A DNA stretch of 64,000 nt from Brachypterus glaber (lineage: Eukaryota > Arthropoda > Insecta > Coleoptera > Kateretidae), in NCBI GenBank assembly GCA_958510825.1, contig OY294044.1:44181851-44245850 (forward strand), written 5' to 3'. Below the pieces are notes generated by a model. The model was not told the DNA's origin and made no database searches. It saw nothing but the letters and a program-made list of their open reading frames with translations. Each line of letters opens with the position of its first letter. The stretch's first letter is position 1. This document shows positions 32,174-44,032 of the stretch, in pieces. The position numbers and the translations under genes are program-made.

Positions 32174-35100
32174 ATGAGTGCTTGTTCAAAACCGTGCCTT
32201 TTGGGCGTTTCTTTGGAAATAGACGATTTTGGAAAATTTGTAAACAAAAATGGCGAATGTGAGGAGGTTAAAAGATTCACTTGGAAAAATAAAAACAACG
32301 TTTCTGTGCAGTTGATAACATATGGAGGAACAATTACATCGATACAGGTTCCAGATAAGAATGGGAAGATTGATGATGTTGTTACTGGATTTAATACTCT
32401 TGAGGAATATATGGCACCTGGAAATAGGTATTTATACTTGATTAAAAAAAAATAATAAAAACAGATATAAACTTTTTTTATTTCTGTATCGTAATAGTTA
32501 CATTACGATATGCAAGTTGGGCTTCGTAATTTAAATATTAACAAACTCTTTTTTATGCAGATTTCGAATAAATTTAATTAATTTCTAGAAAAATATGAGC
32601 AAAAATAGAAAAAAATATTTAAAAAATTATTTACCAAAAACGAGTTTTCTGGATTTAGCTGTAAATGGTATATATTAATCCTTCAGGAACGCGTATACAA
32701 TTTACGCGCTGTGAACAGTATAAAAAGATTTTAAAATCATATTAATCATTATGTATAGAAAGAATGTTCCACAAAATTGGAATTTGATTATTAATTTTTA
32801 AATTTATAAAGTAGCTTTCTTTAAAGATAAAGATAATCTGAATCTAAATAAATCAATTTAGTGCACTGCTTGCCAATCTAATACATTTTATATCAGTCAA
32901 TTTAGAAGCTTTAGAAGAGCAAAAATTACTTAAATAAACTAAATTCTCTAGTATAGGTGTGTGTGTGTGTGTGTGTGTCATAATAATTATTTTTTTTTAA
33001 TTAAAATGTACAAAAGTGTATTTATAGAGCTGATACAAGATATAATTTCTAATATTTATAAATTAATTGTATGAATTCTTTATCAATGGAAGTTATATTT
33101 TTTTTGCTAAAATAATTATTAAAAAGTTGTATATTTTTTAGATATTTTGGAGCATCCATAGGCCGATGTGCCAATAGAATTTGTAAAGGTACCTTTACAC
33201 TACAAGGAGAACAATATAAATTGGCCATAAACAATGGAGAAAATGCCTTACATGGAGGCGTCGTGGGTTTCGATAAAGTAAACTGGAAATACACAGTTGA
33301 CGATAAGAGGGTTATTTTGAGTTATTTAAGCAAGGATATGGAGGAAGGTTATCCCGGAGATTTAATAGTCAATATAACTTTTGAGTTGAGAAAAGATAAT
33401 AAGCTTTGGATTGAATACAAAGCGTCTACAACTAGAAAGACCATAGTTAATTTGACCAATCATTCCTATTTTAACTTGGCAGGAGTTAAGTATGGGGCTG
33501 ATGAGTTGTATAAACATGTTGTTACTATTAACGCCGATAGAGTGACTGAGGTTAACGAGCAATCTATTCCAACAGGTAAGGTAACTTGCTACTAAAAAGT
33601 CTCCAGACTAGGAGAAGTATGAGTAGTTGTCTCTACTAGCAATAGATGGCGCACAAGTATACATCAATCTAATGACTTTACTTCTCAAAGTCAAAAACTG
33701 TTTTCTGAATCAGCGTACAGAGATAACTCTTGGTACTGAAGAGGGCCAGCAGCTCGAAACTGTTAGTCTACCAATATCAATCTGTACGATGATTAGAAAA
33801 TAGATTCAAGGAATAATAAATTAATATTTTTATAATTTTGCTTAAAATAAAAAATTTCTCTCCTAATTCTACGTCTAACCACACTGGTACTATGTGCTTG
33901 AGACACACAAGTCTCCAACTTGCTACCATTCAAGGTCTCCAGACTAGGAGAAGAATGAGTAGTTGTCTACATCTAGCAAGAGATGGCGCACAGGTATACA
34001 TCTATCTAATGATTTTACTTCTTTTGCGAATAAAGTTAAAAACTGTTTTCTTAATCAGCGTACGGAGATGACTTTTGGTACTGAAGAGGGCCAGCAGCCC
34101 GAAACTGTCAGTCTACCAATACGTACGATGATTAGAAAATAGATTGATGGAATATTAAGGTAAGACTGAGTGTATCAATGTGCTTTTAAAATGCATCTAA
34201 CGATTAAAGTCTCATTCACCACCAAATTCTAGATTTTTTTCATTGGAGTCGCCATGTCATACACAAGTCCTCTTGCACTGAGAAAAAGGATTTATTTGGA
34301 TATGGCCAATTAAATTATTTGGTTGTGAGTAACAAATTTTATTTGAGTCAAATAAATATTTAGTTCATGTATAAAGACTTGCACCAACGATGGTTTAACT
34401 TTAAACTTGGATTAAGTTGACGACCGACCAATCAGATGGCAGCATTTTTAACTTAAACTTGGTTTAGTCAAGATAATCCCAGACCAAAAGTTGGTGCAAG
34501 TGGCCCGTAAACAAATATTTTAATTTCAAAATGATTTATTAATGGGAACAAAATAGTTAACTTGACAGAAATAAAATTTATTTGTCACAAACAAATAATT
34601 CAATTGGCTATATCCAACCAAATATTTTTTTGAGACAAATAAACTGTTTTATCAGTGTGGTTGAAGCAAGTTTTATGTCTTTAGAACTGCCATATTAGAC
34701 GAGATTTATTAACAAGAACTAGAACTGATATACAGCTTTAAACGTAATTAATTAGTTAAGCAACAGAAATAATTGCTAAATTATTTATAAACATTAATTT
34801 AATAGTATATTATGCACAAAATTTAATTTTTGACAATTTTTTTGCAGTCGTTAACACAAATATAGTTCGCATACTTGGGTCTTATAATGTTTTTCTACTA
34901 TCTAAAGCTAGTAACTTTAAATATCATTTAAAAATATAGTTTTAAAATACTAGTTTATCATACAAGGGCGAAAAGTCGAACCTTTAACGAAGATTGCCAC
35001 CCTAGTTCGACATTATGTTATGAATAATTATTCATATAATTAATTATAATTTTAATAAGTCCAAAATTGTTCAAAATTTAATTTAGGATACAAAAAGATT

Positions 35101-36582
35101 GCTATTTCATTGTCATAGTTATTTTTTCTACGATTATCCTAGAATGTTTGTCAAATCGCACGAAAAACTCTTATTATATATGGCACATTCCATAAGCGGA
35201 TGACGGTATATGAAAACTCTTACAGTATAAAGCACATTCCGTAAGCGGATGACGGTATATGACATATACAGTAAGGGTTTTATTTTTAGCGAGATCATTG
35301 AAATAATACAAAATTTAAATTAAATATTAAATTATTAGATGAAAATGAAATTATTGGATGTAAATTATTGTTATTTATTAAAACTCTTGGTTATTATATA
35401 ATTTATATTAAAATATGAATGTATAAAACTTCAGTTGTAGAAAAAGTATAGTCTGCACCACGTGTAGAATGGCTATTCCTCACTCGTGGACCGTTCCCTC
35501 GCCACAGTCGCGACATGTCGTGGCTCGGGTGACAAACATCCACTCGTTCAGAATATGCATCATTCTACACTTGTATACTATTTCATCACTAGACTGGAAA
35601 ATTAGACTAGAAAATCAAGCACCCTTATTAAACTACCAGTTTTATAACCTATAATTATAGGTTATAATCGACCAGGTGGTATTTTTGTAGCTTTTTCTCA
35701 CAAATAGGATCGTTTATGCCCTTTTAACTAGAGTAACACCCTTAGTTTCAGTTACTAATACCAATTAGCAAATTGACCCACTACTTCGATCAAACTTCAT
35801 TTTAATCAGAGAATTGTTTGCTTTTGTAGGTAATTTACTTGACGTTGGTAATAGTGCATTCGATTTAAGAGTCCCTAAAGTTTTGGGAGAAGTGATCAAT
35901 ACGGTCCCCAATTCCCCAGGATTCGACCACAATTTCTGCATCAACAACGAGTTTGTTGCCAGAGTGTCTCATCCACCAAGTGGTCGAGTTTTAGAAGTCA
36001 GAAGTAACCAACCTGGAGTACAATTCTATACTGCTAACTTTTTGCCTGAAAACGACTCGCTTAAAGGAAAAGAGGGAGTTTATAAGAAACATGGAGCGTT
36101 TTGTTTGGAAACTCAAAATTACCCGGATGCTATTAACCACGTAAGTATAAGTTTTTATTGCGTCAAACTTATATGTAACAAACCCTAACCACTGTTCCAT
36201 GCATTTTAATTCTACCATCTAAAAGAATAATTTATGTGTTTAAGTAACACATAACTTTTACCTTTTGAAAAGAAACACGAATTTTATTAGAAATACAAAA
36301 TAATTTTTGACTTTTTAATTTAGTTAGTTAGTTAGTATTAAATAACGAATTTTGTTTTTGAGGTTTTGGTTGATTGGTTGAAAGTGACAAAAATCTTTAT
36401 ATTGTAATACTACAAAAAAATTATACATTTTTGTCACTGAGAATCAAACCAAACCGTTTTGATGAAATGTATTTTAAATAATAATTTTATAATTTTAGGA
36501 TCGATTCCCATCACCAGTATTATTGCCAGGGGATATGTACCATCATACAGCGTGTTTCAAATTTTTAATAGAAAAGGAATAA
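32174..36582 (+). CDS. Galactose mutarotase (aldose 1-epimerase), paralogue 2
   Basis: Same enzymatic role as paralogue 1: anomer interconversion of galactose/glucose in the cytosol. Exons are 32174-32427, 33142-33575, 35830-36140 and 36499-36582, all at GT/AG sites with phases 2, 1 and 0, giving 360 aa. Landmarks: NRYFGASIGRCANR (84-97), LHGG with His122, NHSYFNLAG with His192, GFDHNFC with Asp262, SNQPGVQFYT with Gln294, and LETQNYPDA with catalytic Glu323. It ends ...CFKFLIEKE. The last two introns fall at the same codons as those of gene 1, proof of common origin by tandem duplication. The first intron splits the Arg codon of NRYFG and has no counterpart in gene 1. Intron 2 (2254 bp) contains two head-to-tail hammerhead-like repeats. 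All active-site residues are present, so it is predicted functional. Confidence 0.95.
32957..32978 (+). repeat. (GT)n microsatellite
   Basis: Eleven GT units in intron 1 of gene 2. Confidence 0.9.
33598..33875 (+). mobile_element. Hammerhead-bearing repeat, copy 2 (intron 2 of gene 2)
   Basis: It starts AAGTCTCCAGACTAGGAGAA, passes through CTAGCAATAGATGGCGCACA and the hammerhead-like block. It ends with GATGATTAGAAAATAGATTC followed by an A/T-rich segment (to about 33875) that is the inverted counterpart of the left arm of copy 1. It is directly followed by copy 3 in the same orientation. Confidence 0.75.
33730..33774 (+). ncRNA. Hammerhead-ribozyme-like motif, copy 2
   Basis: TTGGTA (33730-33735), CTGAAGA core box (33736-33742), helix II GGGC-CAGCA-GCTC (33743-33755, with a G.U pair replacing one G-C), GAAAC (33756-33760), TGTT (33761-33764, so the residue before the predicted cut is U), AGTC, TACCAA (33769-33774). 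The helix II change keeps pairing and the changed cut-site base is still allowed by the UH rule. Confidence 0.5.
33876..34160 (+). mobile_element. Hammerhead-bearing repeat, copy 3 (intron 2 of gene 2)
   Basis: The longest copy of the internal unit. It begins near CACTGGTACTATGTGCTTGA, includes GGTCTCCAGACTAGGAGAAG, AGATGGCGCACAGGTATACA and CTTTTGCGAATAAAGTT, then the hammerhead-like block and a terminal GATTAGAAAATAGATTGATG. The hammerhead-like boxes of copies 2 and 3 are 345 bp apart. Confidence 0.75.
34075..34119 (+). ncRNA. Hammerhead-ribozyme-like motif, copy 3 (best preserved)
   Basis: TTGGTA (34075-34080), CTGAAGA (34081-34087), helix II GGGC-CAGCA-GCCC (34088-34100), GAAAC (34101-34105), TGTC (34106-34109), AGTC (34110-34113), TACCAA (34114-34119). 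This follows the hammerhead consensus CUGANGA-G..C-GAAA with a cut expected after C34109. Helix III is minimal (A-U, C-G around one T) and would probably need dimerisation. An ordinary hairpin, CTGA paired with TCAG, competes with the ribozyme fold. Confidence 0.5.
34161..35829. other. Remainder of intron 2 of gene 2
   Basis: Non-coding. At about 34307-34653 there is a loose inverted arrangement of GGCCAATTAAATTATTTGG and its inverse near 34590. At 35446-35575 an imperfect foldback carries GTGTAGAATG and CATTCTACAC. The intron ends TTTGCTTTTGTAG. Confidence 0.45.
35166..35265 (+). repeat. Tandem duplication, about 50-bp unit
   Basis: GCACATTCCATAAGCGGATG and GCACATTCCGTAAGCGGATG, each followed by ACGGTATATGA, stand about 52 bp apart in intron 2 of gene 2. 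Confidence 0.8.
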
Positions 36583-36606
36583 TTAGGTACAAAGTACACA
36601 TTAACA

Positions 36607-36612
36607 AATAAA
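36607..36612 (+). terminator. Polyadenylation signal of mutarotase gene 2
   Basis: AATAAA begins 25 nt after the TAA stop. A second AATAAA lies at 36703-36708. Confidence 0.55.
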
Positions 36613-36712
36613 TACATGTATATAAAAACATAATATTATATTATATTATAATTTAAATTGTTTTTTTTTACCAGTGTGGTACACTTTGAGAACTCATTAA
36701 CCAATAAAGTCT

Positions 36713-37242
36713 AGATAAAAGCAAAAATCTGAAACAAAAAAAGTTCCCATAAAAGCTGAAAAACTATAATAATTTTCATATCAGATTTGACGTCCCTATC
36801 CTTACTGCTACTAACTACTACCATAATAAACAATAAATCACTATTCGTTATGTCTTTATGATCCAGCTATCATAAATTATGATTCATAATTAATTTTAAT
36901 TCAATAATAAAACAGTGGATTGATCGTTTTAAGATGCTAATTATGATATGTACTATCATACAAATATCACATTATAAATCTATCTCGAGTACTCTAATAA
37001 ATTACGATCTTAAAACAAAATTCCTAGCTCTACAATCTTGTTGTTTCTCATAAATATAGCTAGGCCCGTAGAAGCATATAATTTACCGGGAGAGTGGCCG
37101 TATCTCCGAAAACGTGAGTTTTTAGACACGTTTATATACTTAAATTAAATTTAATAACATAGTAAAAAAACACTAGTGAATATGAGAGATAAAAATAAAT
37201 TTATTTTAAAATTTTTGCAATTTTATAAGAATAAATCTTTTC
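36713..37242. other. No gene recognised
   Basis: AT-rich DNA downstream of gene 2 with no bounded feature. Confidence 0.5.
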
Positions 37243-38128
37243 AGGGGTAATATCATAAGTGATACTAGGTTAGGTACCGGTGGTTTTTCACATAAATTTT
37301 AAGAATATTAATCCCAATGACGAAAATGCAACGACTGCTTTAGCTGGAGTTACATTTTCCAAAAATTGGGATTAATATGAGTAAAATTTGAAAAAAAGCA
37401 CCAAGACCTAACCTAGTATCACGAATTGATATTTAGGGAGAGAATATAAGTTATATTTAATACACATACCTCTTAATTATAACGTATTAATCCACAAATA
37501 AATTATATTTTATAAATTAAAAAGCAAACAATAAGCACGATTTTAGATTAGAGAAAAGAGGGGTAAAAAAAACCATCGTAGGGGTAATGTATTTTCACTT
37601 ATCAGTACAGCATACTACATACATATATGTGTATATAAATTGTATTCTCATTAGTATAATATTATTAGTATTTTTACTTATCAGTACAGCATACTACATA
37701 TATATAAATTGTATTCTCAGGGGTAATATCATCAGTGATACTAGGTTAGGTATCGGTGGTTTTTTACCTAAGTTTTACCAAAATTAATCCTAATGACGAA
37801 AATGCAATGACTGCTTTAGCAGGAGTTGCATTTTCCAAAAATTGGGATTAATATGAGTAAAATTTGAAAAAAAAAGCACCGGTACCTAACCTAGAATCAC
37901 GAATTGATATTTATGGAGAGAATATAAGTTATATTTAATACACATACCTCTTAATTATAACGTATTAATCCACAAATAAATTATATTTTATAAATTAAAA
38001 AGCAAACAATAAGCACGATTTTTGATTAGAGAAAAGAGGGCTAAAAAAATCATCGTAGGGGTAAGGTATTTTCACTTATCAGTACAGCATACTACATATA
38101 TATAAATTGTATTCTCATTAGTATAATA
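37243..38128 (+). repeat. Tandem duplication (476-bp offset) with an embedded foldback in each unit
   Basis: AGGGGTAATATCATAAGTGA at 37243 recurs at 37719. The units agree almost base for base through CACATACCTCTTAATTATAA to GCATACTACATA. About 60 bp of the unit end (CACTTATCAGTACAGCATAC...) is present a third time between them. Each unit starts with a 164-166-bp foldback (37259-37422 and 37735-37900). Its arms carry GTGATACTAGGTTAGGTACC and the inverse, plus a paired ATTAATCCCAAT and ATTGGGATTAAT. Confidence 0.85.
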
Positions 38129-39754
38129 TAGTTAAATATTATTTAAACTGAGCGTTTTTAGACACATGTATGAATAGTTTACACAGTATAAACAATATAA
38201 ACTTTTTTAATCAGAACAATCCATCACCCATATTTCTTGTTTAATTTATTTAAATTTTGACATTTTTCTATACAAATTTTTAAAAAATAAAAACACTCAG
38301 AAAGTGTCGCGTAAATTTACTTATTTGTAATTTTTTTGATACTATTCTAAGAAAAAAACTTTTTAGCAATTATTCGCAACCTTTTATCTAAATTTTTCAG
38401 CCATAAGCCTGAAAATAACACAGGATGCCGCGTAAAAATTTCACCATTTCCTGGCTGCCCAGTCCGACACTGACTGCATTTGTGCATATTCTGCCGCAAT
38501 AGCTCGTCGTCATCGTTTTTTGCGGTTAGTTTGTGGTTACAAGTTCACAACTGGAATAGTCCCATAAATTCACCTGATAACTCAATTAATTACCTTTGAA
38601 ATTTCCTACACCTCGAAATAAATAGTGTAAGGGAAAACCTGACATACGCAGGGCGCAAGTATTTCTACTGCAATCTCTATATGTTACAAGTATTAATTAA
38701 ACCTAAACATCTGACAGATTTTAATTAAAATACACAACTCCAGGCACACCGAGATAATACGTCTGAATAATGAAATGAAATATTTAGTAAATTATATTTT
38801 ACTTTTAACATATTACTAAACAAAATATGCTATGGAAACTATGATGTTTTACCTAAAGCAGTACATATGACATAAGTATGATAGATTTCGGCTAACCATC
38901 GTATTTATTTTGTTTCTAATTACGAATGATAGAAATAGAACCACTTTCACACCCAAAGGATCTTTTGGAAAGAAAGCATATTAGGTTGCTTGTCGTGATT
39001 TAATGATATTTAATTCTGTCCTAGCGTTTTCGGGATATTGATATTTTTTGTTTATATCGTTGTGGTATTAGACCAACAAAAAATAATTTGTAGAATTTTA
39101 GAGGGGGTTATAAAAACAAATAATTTTGTAAATTAGTGTTATTATAAGTACCAAACCAAAAAAAAAACTTTAATATCTATTTTCCTAACAAAATAATAGT
39201 ACCTAGATATAGTGTATGCTTTACACCAAACTTTTTATTTGCAACACCTCTTTTAGAAAATTTAAAAAAGATTAGATAACATAATCATGCTTTATAAATG
39301 TCCTATTCATAACATTTTCCTATTTGATAGAACCTCATTTTATAATAATATTTTCTCATTACTAATTATTTGTTTTCGCTTTGAAATATATATGTTTGTT
39401 ATTATATTTACTGAAACATAAATCAATATTAGTACATTATACATTATTACTGTATCAATAGTCCATATTTCTTGATTCAAGCTTTCTCTATTGACAGCTA
39501 AATAATATATGATATATTTTCAAACGCTACATCTATATGTATTTTTAAATAATACTATTATAATGGATATAAAAATATACAATAATTAATTATGAATAAA
39601 TGTTATTAATGAGGGTTGTCAGTTAAATTTAACTAACAACTTCCTTTGAAAAATAAAAAATATGTTTGTATAGGGGTTAAATTACTTATTGGTAGGGGCA
39701 ATAAATTTAAATTTATTTACATCTACACCGAGGGGTAGACAACTACGCAATCAC
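38129..39754. other. No gene recognised
   Basis: AT-rich DNA read on both strands. No coding, RNA or bounded repeat feature is defensible. A modestly GC-richer part lies at 38440-38530. Confidence 0.5.
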
Positions 39755-40735
39755 TGTAAAATGGGGCATAGCAAAAAAAACACGTATTTTTTATTTCTCA
39801 TATACACCTATGCTGTTTAATTGAAAAACTATTCTTGCATACCAAATTTCTGGTTACTAGAACATTTTTTGACCCCCGCCCGATTCGTTTTAATGATTCA
39901 ACGAAAACACAAGCACACGAAAAAAAAGTCTTGTCCACCAGATGTGACAAACATTTCTATACATTTTTGGGGTCGCTGAATCCGAAACTGAGGTTGGTTT
40001 GGACTTTTTCGGTCAGATCGCATTTCGTTCCTAACCTCAAAAAAGTGATAAAATCTATCAAAAGTTTCATTCGTTTTTTGAGGTAAGGAACGAAATACGA
40101 TCTAAGTTAAAACAACTCCGGATTTGAATTCAGCGACCCCAAAAACGTATAGCAATGTTTGTCTCGTCTGGTGAAAAAGACCTTTTTTTTCGCGTTTAAA
40201 AACCGTGCACAGGACCACGAAAAAAAATTCTTGTCTACCAGGCGAGACAAACATTTCTATACGTTTTGGGGGTCGCTAAATCTGAATACGGAGTTGGTTT
40301 GACCCGGTCAGATCACATTTCGTTCCTTACCTCAAAAAAGGAATGAAACTTGAAACACTTTTCATCACTTTTTTGAGTTTAGGAACGAAAGGTCTTGTCC
40401 ACCAGACGAGACAAACATTTCTATACGTTTTTGGGGTCACTGAATCCAAATCCGGAGTTGATTTGACTCAGATCGTATTTTGATAATCTTCAAAAAAGTG
40501 ATGACAGTTGATACATTTTATCACTTTTTTGAGGTTAGGAATGAAATTCGATCTGACCGAGCCACACCAACCCCAGATTCGGACCAGCGACCTCAACAAC
40601 GTACAGTAATGATGGATAATACCTTTTTTTTCGTGTGCCTGTGTTTTTGTTGAATTATTAAACCGAGTTGGGCGGGGGTCAAAAAATGTTCTGAAAAATT
40701 AAAAAGTGTTTTTTTTTGCAATACCCTACTGTACA
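39755..40735. mobile_element. About 980-bp modular foldback element
   Basis: Outer arms: TGTAAAATGGGGCATAGC at 39755 versus the inverse of TGTACAGTAGGGTATTGC at 40735. Further in, AGAACATTTTTTGACCCCCG at 39859 is mirrored near 40690. The interior holds five copies of a roughly 60-bp module (AGACAAACATTTCTATACGT then GGGGTCGCTGAATCCGA). Copies near 39930, 40235 and 40395 are forward and those near 40125 and 40590 inverted. Between them lie ACCTCAAAAAAGTGAT segments, also in both orientations. The open frame at 39835-40086 is an accident of this structure. Confidence 0.75.
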
Positions 40736-41562
40736 AAGCAGTGGTAATCTATTACGTAATAGTCGCGTAATCTTTTACAGAATCACTTTATCTCTAAGAA
40801 ATGATTCCGTAAAATAGGTAATCGTCCTATTTATAAATAATTTCTGGGTGTTATCTTAGAGTGTAATATTTTCTAAATATTAATTGTTAAAAAATATAAA
40901 TTTTAGATTAAACTAAATTAAATCGATAATATTGAATTAATATTTTTAAATTTTTAGCATGCTTTATTGCCATTAAATGAGGTCGCAAAACTTCTTTATA
41001 AAATAAAACCATAATTTCAATACTTGTATCATAAATCACTAAAATAATTGCACGTTTATAAAAATGTTTATTGTATTTAATCGTATATGAAAAACTTGTT
41101 AAACTAAATTAATACAATAATTAATAGCTATTAATACAAAGGTAATAAATTAAAATTTTACCAGCAGGCTATTAATTATATTACAAAACAAAACAATATA
41201 GATTTATACATTTCATATTTTTTAAATTATAGTTCTGGTATTCATAATTGAAACTTATTCTTATTATTGTTTCTTTAGGCTTTTGTTTTAGTTTTAATGG
41301 GTGGTGTAGAACTCCACATTATTTCATCCACATTTCGCGATAGGTTAGAATCAGTGTGGAAAGTACCTTTTAAAAGTGAAAAAAAAATTAACTACAAGGT
41401 TTTGGAAGGCTTAGAAAAAAATAGCTTACTGTTGATCGTATGGGAACAATGGTGATATACAAAATTAAAGATTATCTATTTGGAGTCCAATTGATAGACT
41501 AGAGTTAAACTAGTCCCATTCTAAGAAGAAATAATTATAAATAGTGACAGAAAACTTCACTG
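40736..41562. other. No gene recognised
   Basis: AT-rich spacer without recognisable features. Confidence 0.5.
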
Positions 41563-42099
41563 AAAAAGATCTGGTTGGGGCAACCAGATCACTAGTTAAA
41601 TACAGGTAAAGCAGTACTGCAACAAGTACTTTGTTAAGGGCAGAAAGACGAATTATTGTGCTTACCAAACTCATGCAACCTATAGATCTAAATCTAAGAT
41701 CTAAGTTTTGTTTCTGGCATCCACATCAAGTTGTGTTGTTGCCCATACATAATTTCTGGTTGCAACCAGAAACCAGAAAAAAAGAGTTAAAGGTCTAGAA
41801 AGAACCTTGCTTTCGCATGCGCCCGATTAACACCAATAAAATAACGAGATCTGATCTCACGTATTCAGTTTACATTGGTGGTAATTGTGCCCTTGCGAAA
41901 CAAGACTCTTTCTAGAGTTGTTTACCCTTATTTTTCTAGTTCCTGCAGAAATCAGATAAGGGCAACAAATAACTTGATGTGGTTACCAGAAACAAAACTT
42001 AGATCCTAGATTTAGATCTATAGATTTTAAGGATCTGGTAAGCACAATAATTTGTCAGAGTACTGGTTTGGTCTGGTTGCCCCAATTAGATCTTTTTTT
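41563..42099. mobile_element. 537-bp foldback element
   Basis: AAAAAGATCTGGTTGGGGCA at the left is mirrored by TGCCCCAATTAGATCTTTTT at the right. Pairing continues inward through GAATTATTGTGCTTACCA, AAGTTTTGTTTCTGG and CACATCAAGTT up to the centre near 41850. The arms of roughly 250 bp include small unpaired indels. No coding sequence and no clear target duplication. Confidence 0.75.
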
Positions 42100-44032
42100 A
42101 GAACTCCTACTTACATAAAGAAATATTTGCTAATTATATTATTTGTAGTATTCTTTATAAAATGCAAAGTATTTTTACCTATTAATGGTGGTAAAGTGTT
42201 CTCGTTTATAAACTATTTCGCTAATTAACAATACTGATTAATATAGTATAAACTTAATACTATACTTAATACTATACTTAAAGTGCACCTGTTGTAATTG
42301 TTTTAGAGTATCGGTGCATATTTCACTACCCCATACTTGATATGCATTCTTCCTATTGTTATCTTTAGACGTAAGATTTGCGTGGTCTCATAATTATACG
42401 AGTTTGTGTAGCCCGAAGAGACAAAATATATTATAGAAAAAGGTGGAGTACTGTCTTTTTACATGCGGGTTTATTGTACTCTTGTTGAAAAGACGGTTGT
42501 GCCATACTTTCCGACTGCGCGTAACATGAGATCAATTTTTGATATTCTTTTATGCAAGCTCTTGTATTACTCTTCGTCTCTTTAAAGCCAAAAGTGTATC
42601 TTTTTAAATTTTACTTAAAATTATAGGTACACCTACTAATCCTATACAAGGTACTAGATAACACATTTCTCTACAAACAACTATGGGTTCTATTTTTTAG
42701 TTGAATTAAATAAACTGGAGACTAAAGTACTTAAAAATTAAATCAGGCAGCACATTATCAAATGCATTAGCTATATCAATTTTTGTTATTTGGTATTTAA
42801 TATTTATTTATACTCATTTAGCGACCTTTTCTAAAGTATTTTACAACAAAGTGTTGATTAAGTTATACATATGCAATTTATATAGAATGCAGCTCCAGGT
42901 TCCCAATCTTGATTATGAAATTTTCAAAGTTTCAAACTGCTTCTCCATAATCTACCATACTCTTATTATATTAAAATATAATGTATAAACTAAATAAAAT
43001 ATGGAAAAAATAGAAAAAAATAAAAATAACCGTCTATTGGCTTTGAAGGTAGATACAATATTTTATGCAAGCTTTTGTTATACTCTTCATCTCTTTTCAA
43101 ATGTTACTATTACCATGTACCATGTATTGATCCTTGCGGTTCTTCTTACAGGTTATTTATGAAATAACTAGATTGAGTAATGAACATTAAGCACTACAAA
43201 TACGATCCAATTTCATTCATTTTCACACTTTAAATTTTCTCTTTCAATTCAATTTAAGCCAGATGCCTTAGGTATATCCCAAAAAACTTTAAATTTTTAG
43301 TAATTTTTTATCGATAATATTGGTAAAAAATCTTTTATGTCTTTTTTTGTAAATGATGTACATAACTATAAAGACAAACGTTTTATTGACCACTTCGAAG
43401 GTCATCATAAAAATCAATTTTGGAGTTAAATGATATTCTTTACGAAGAGCCTTCTATAAAATTCAAAGCCTTAAATTATTTTAAGCTTTTGTTTTCTAGC
43501 CCGAGGAAGGACAGCTTTAACATGTAAAATAAGCAATACAACATAAGAAGCAGTAGGTAGGTAAATTTAATAATAATTATTATGTTGGTTTTGGATTGTG
43601 TTGAAAATATATTGAAATGTTTTGAAAAGGCGTACTAAAAATGTAATTCAATTCTTTAAATGTATAATTTTGTGATATTTAAATTTCTTTATTACAAAAT
43701 TATATTAATTCTTTAATTTTTTCGTATGCAAGCATGTTCTTTACTGTTTCTAGTAAAGTTATTCGGCTGAAGATCAGGGCTATTCTGGGCTCATGATTTT
43801 TCTATTTTTCTTACATTATTAACCGTTTTACAGGGCCCTTTTTCCAATTTTTCCAACGGGAAATATACAATGCAATAAGCCAGTTAGTTCCTGTTGAGTT
43901 GCTTCAAACAACTTTAAATATAAAAAGATAAACAGATAAAAAGCTTAATACTTATTAATGATGCTTAACTTAGGTGGCCATATGATTTTTTTTCGGACTT
44001 CCGAAAGCACGGTAATTTTGAAGCCAATCAAG
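42100..44032. other. No gene recognised
   Basis: AT-rich. CTTAATACTATA is repeated in tandem around 42251-42281. AGCCCGAGGAAGGACAGCTT near 43499 recalls sequence seen near Penelope-like element ends, but nothing else supports such an element here. Confidence 0.45.

Noticed and set aside
37243..38128. CRISPR-like regular repeats
   Set aside because: The units are nearly 0.5 kb with no unique spacers; this is a eukaryotic tandem duplication. No array of short repeats with unique spacers was seen anywhere.
39835..40086. 83-codon open frame
   Set aside because: It lies within an arm of the modular foldback and repeats with it; no protein similarity.
43499..43530. Penelope-like 3'-end string AGCCCGAGGAAGGACAGC
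   Set aside because: Only about 30 bp of vague resemblance; no reverse transcriptase or second copy.
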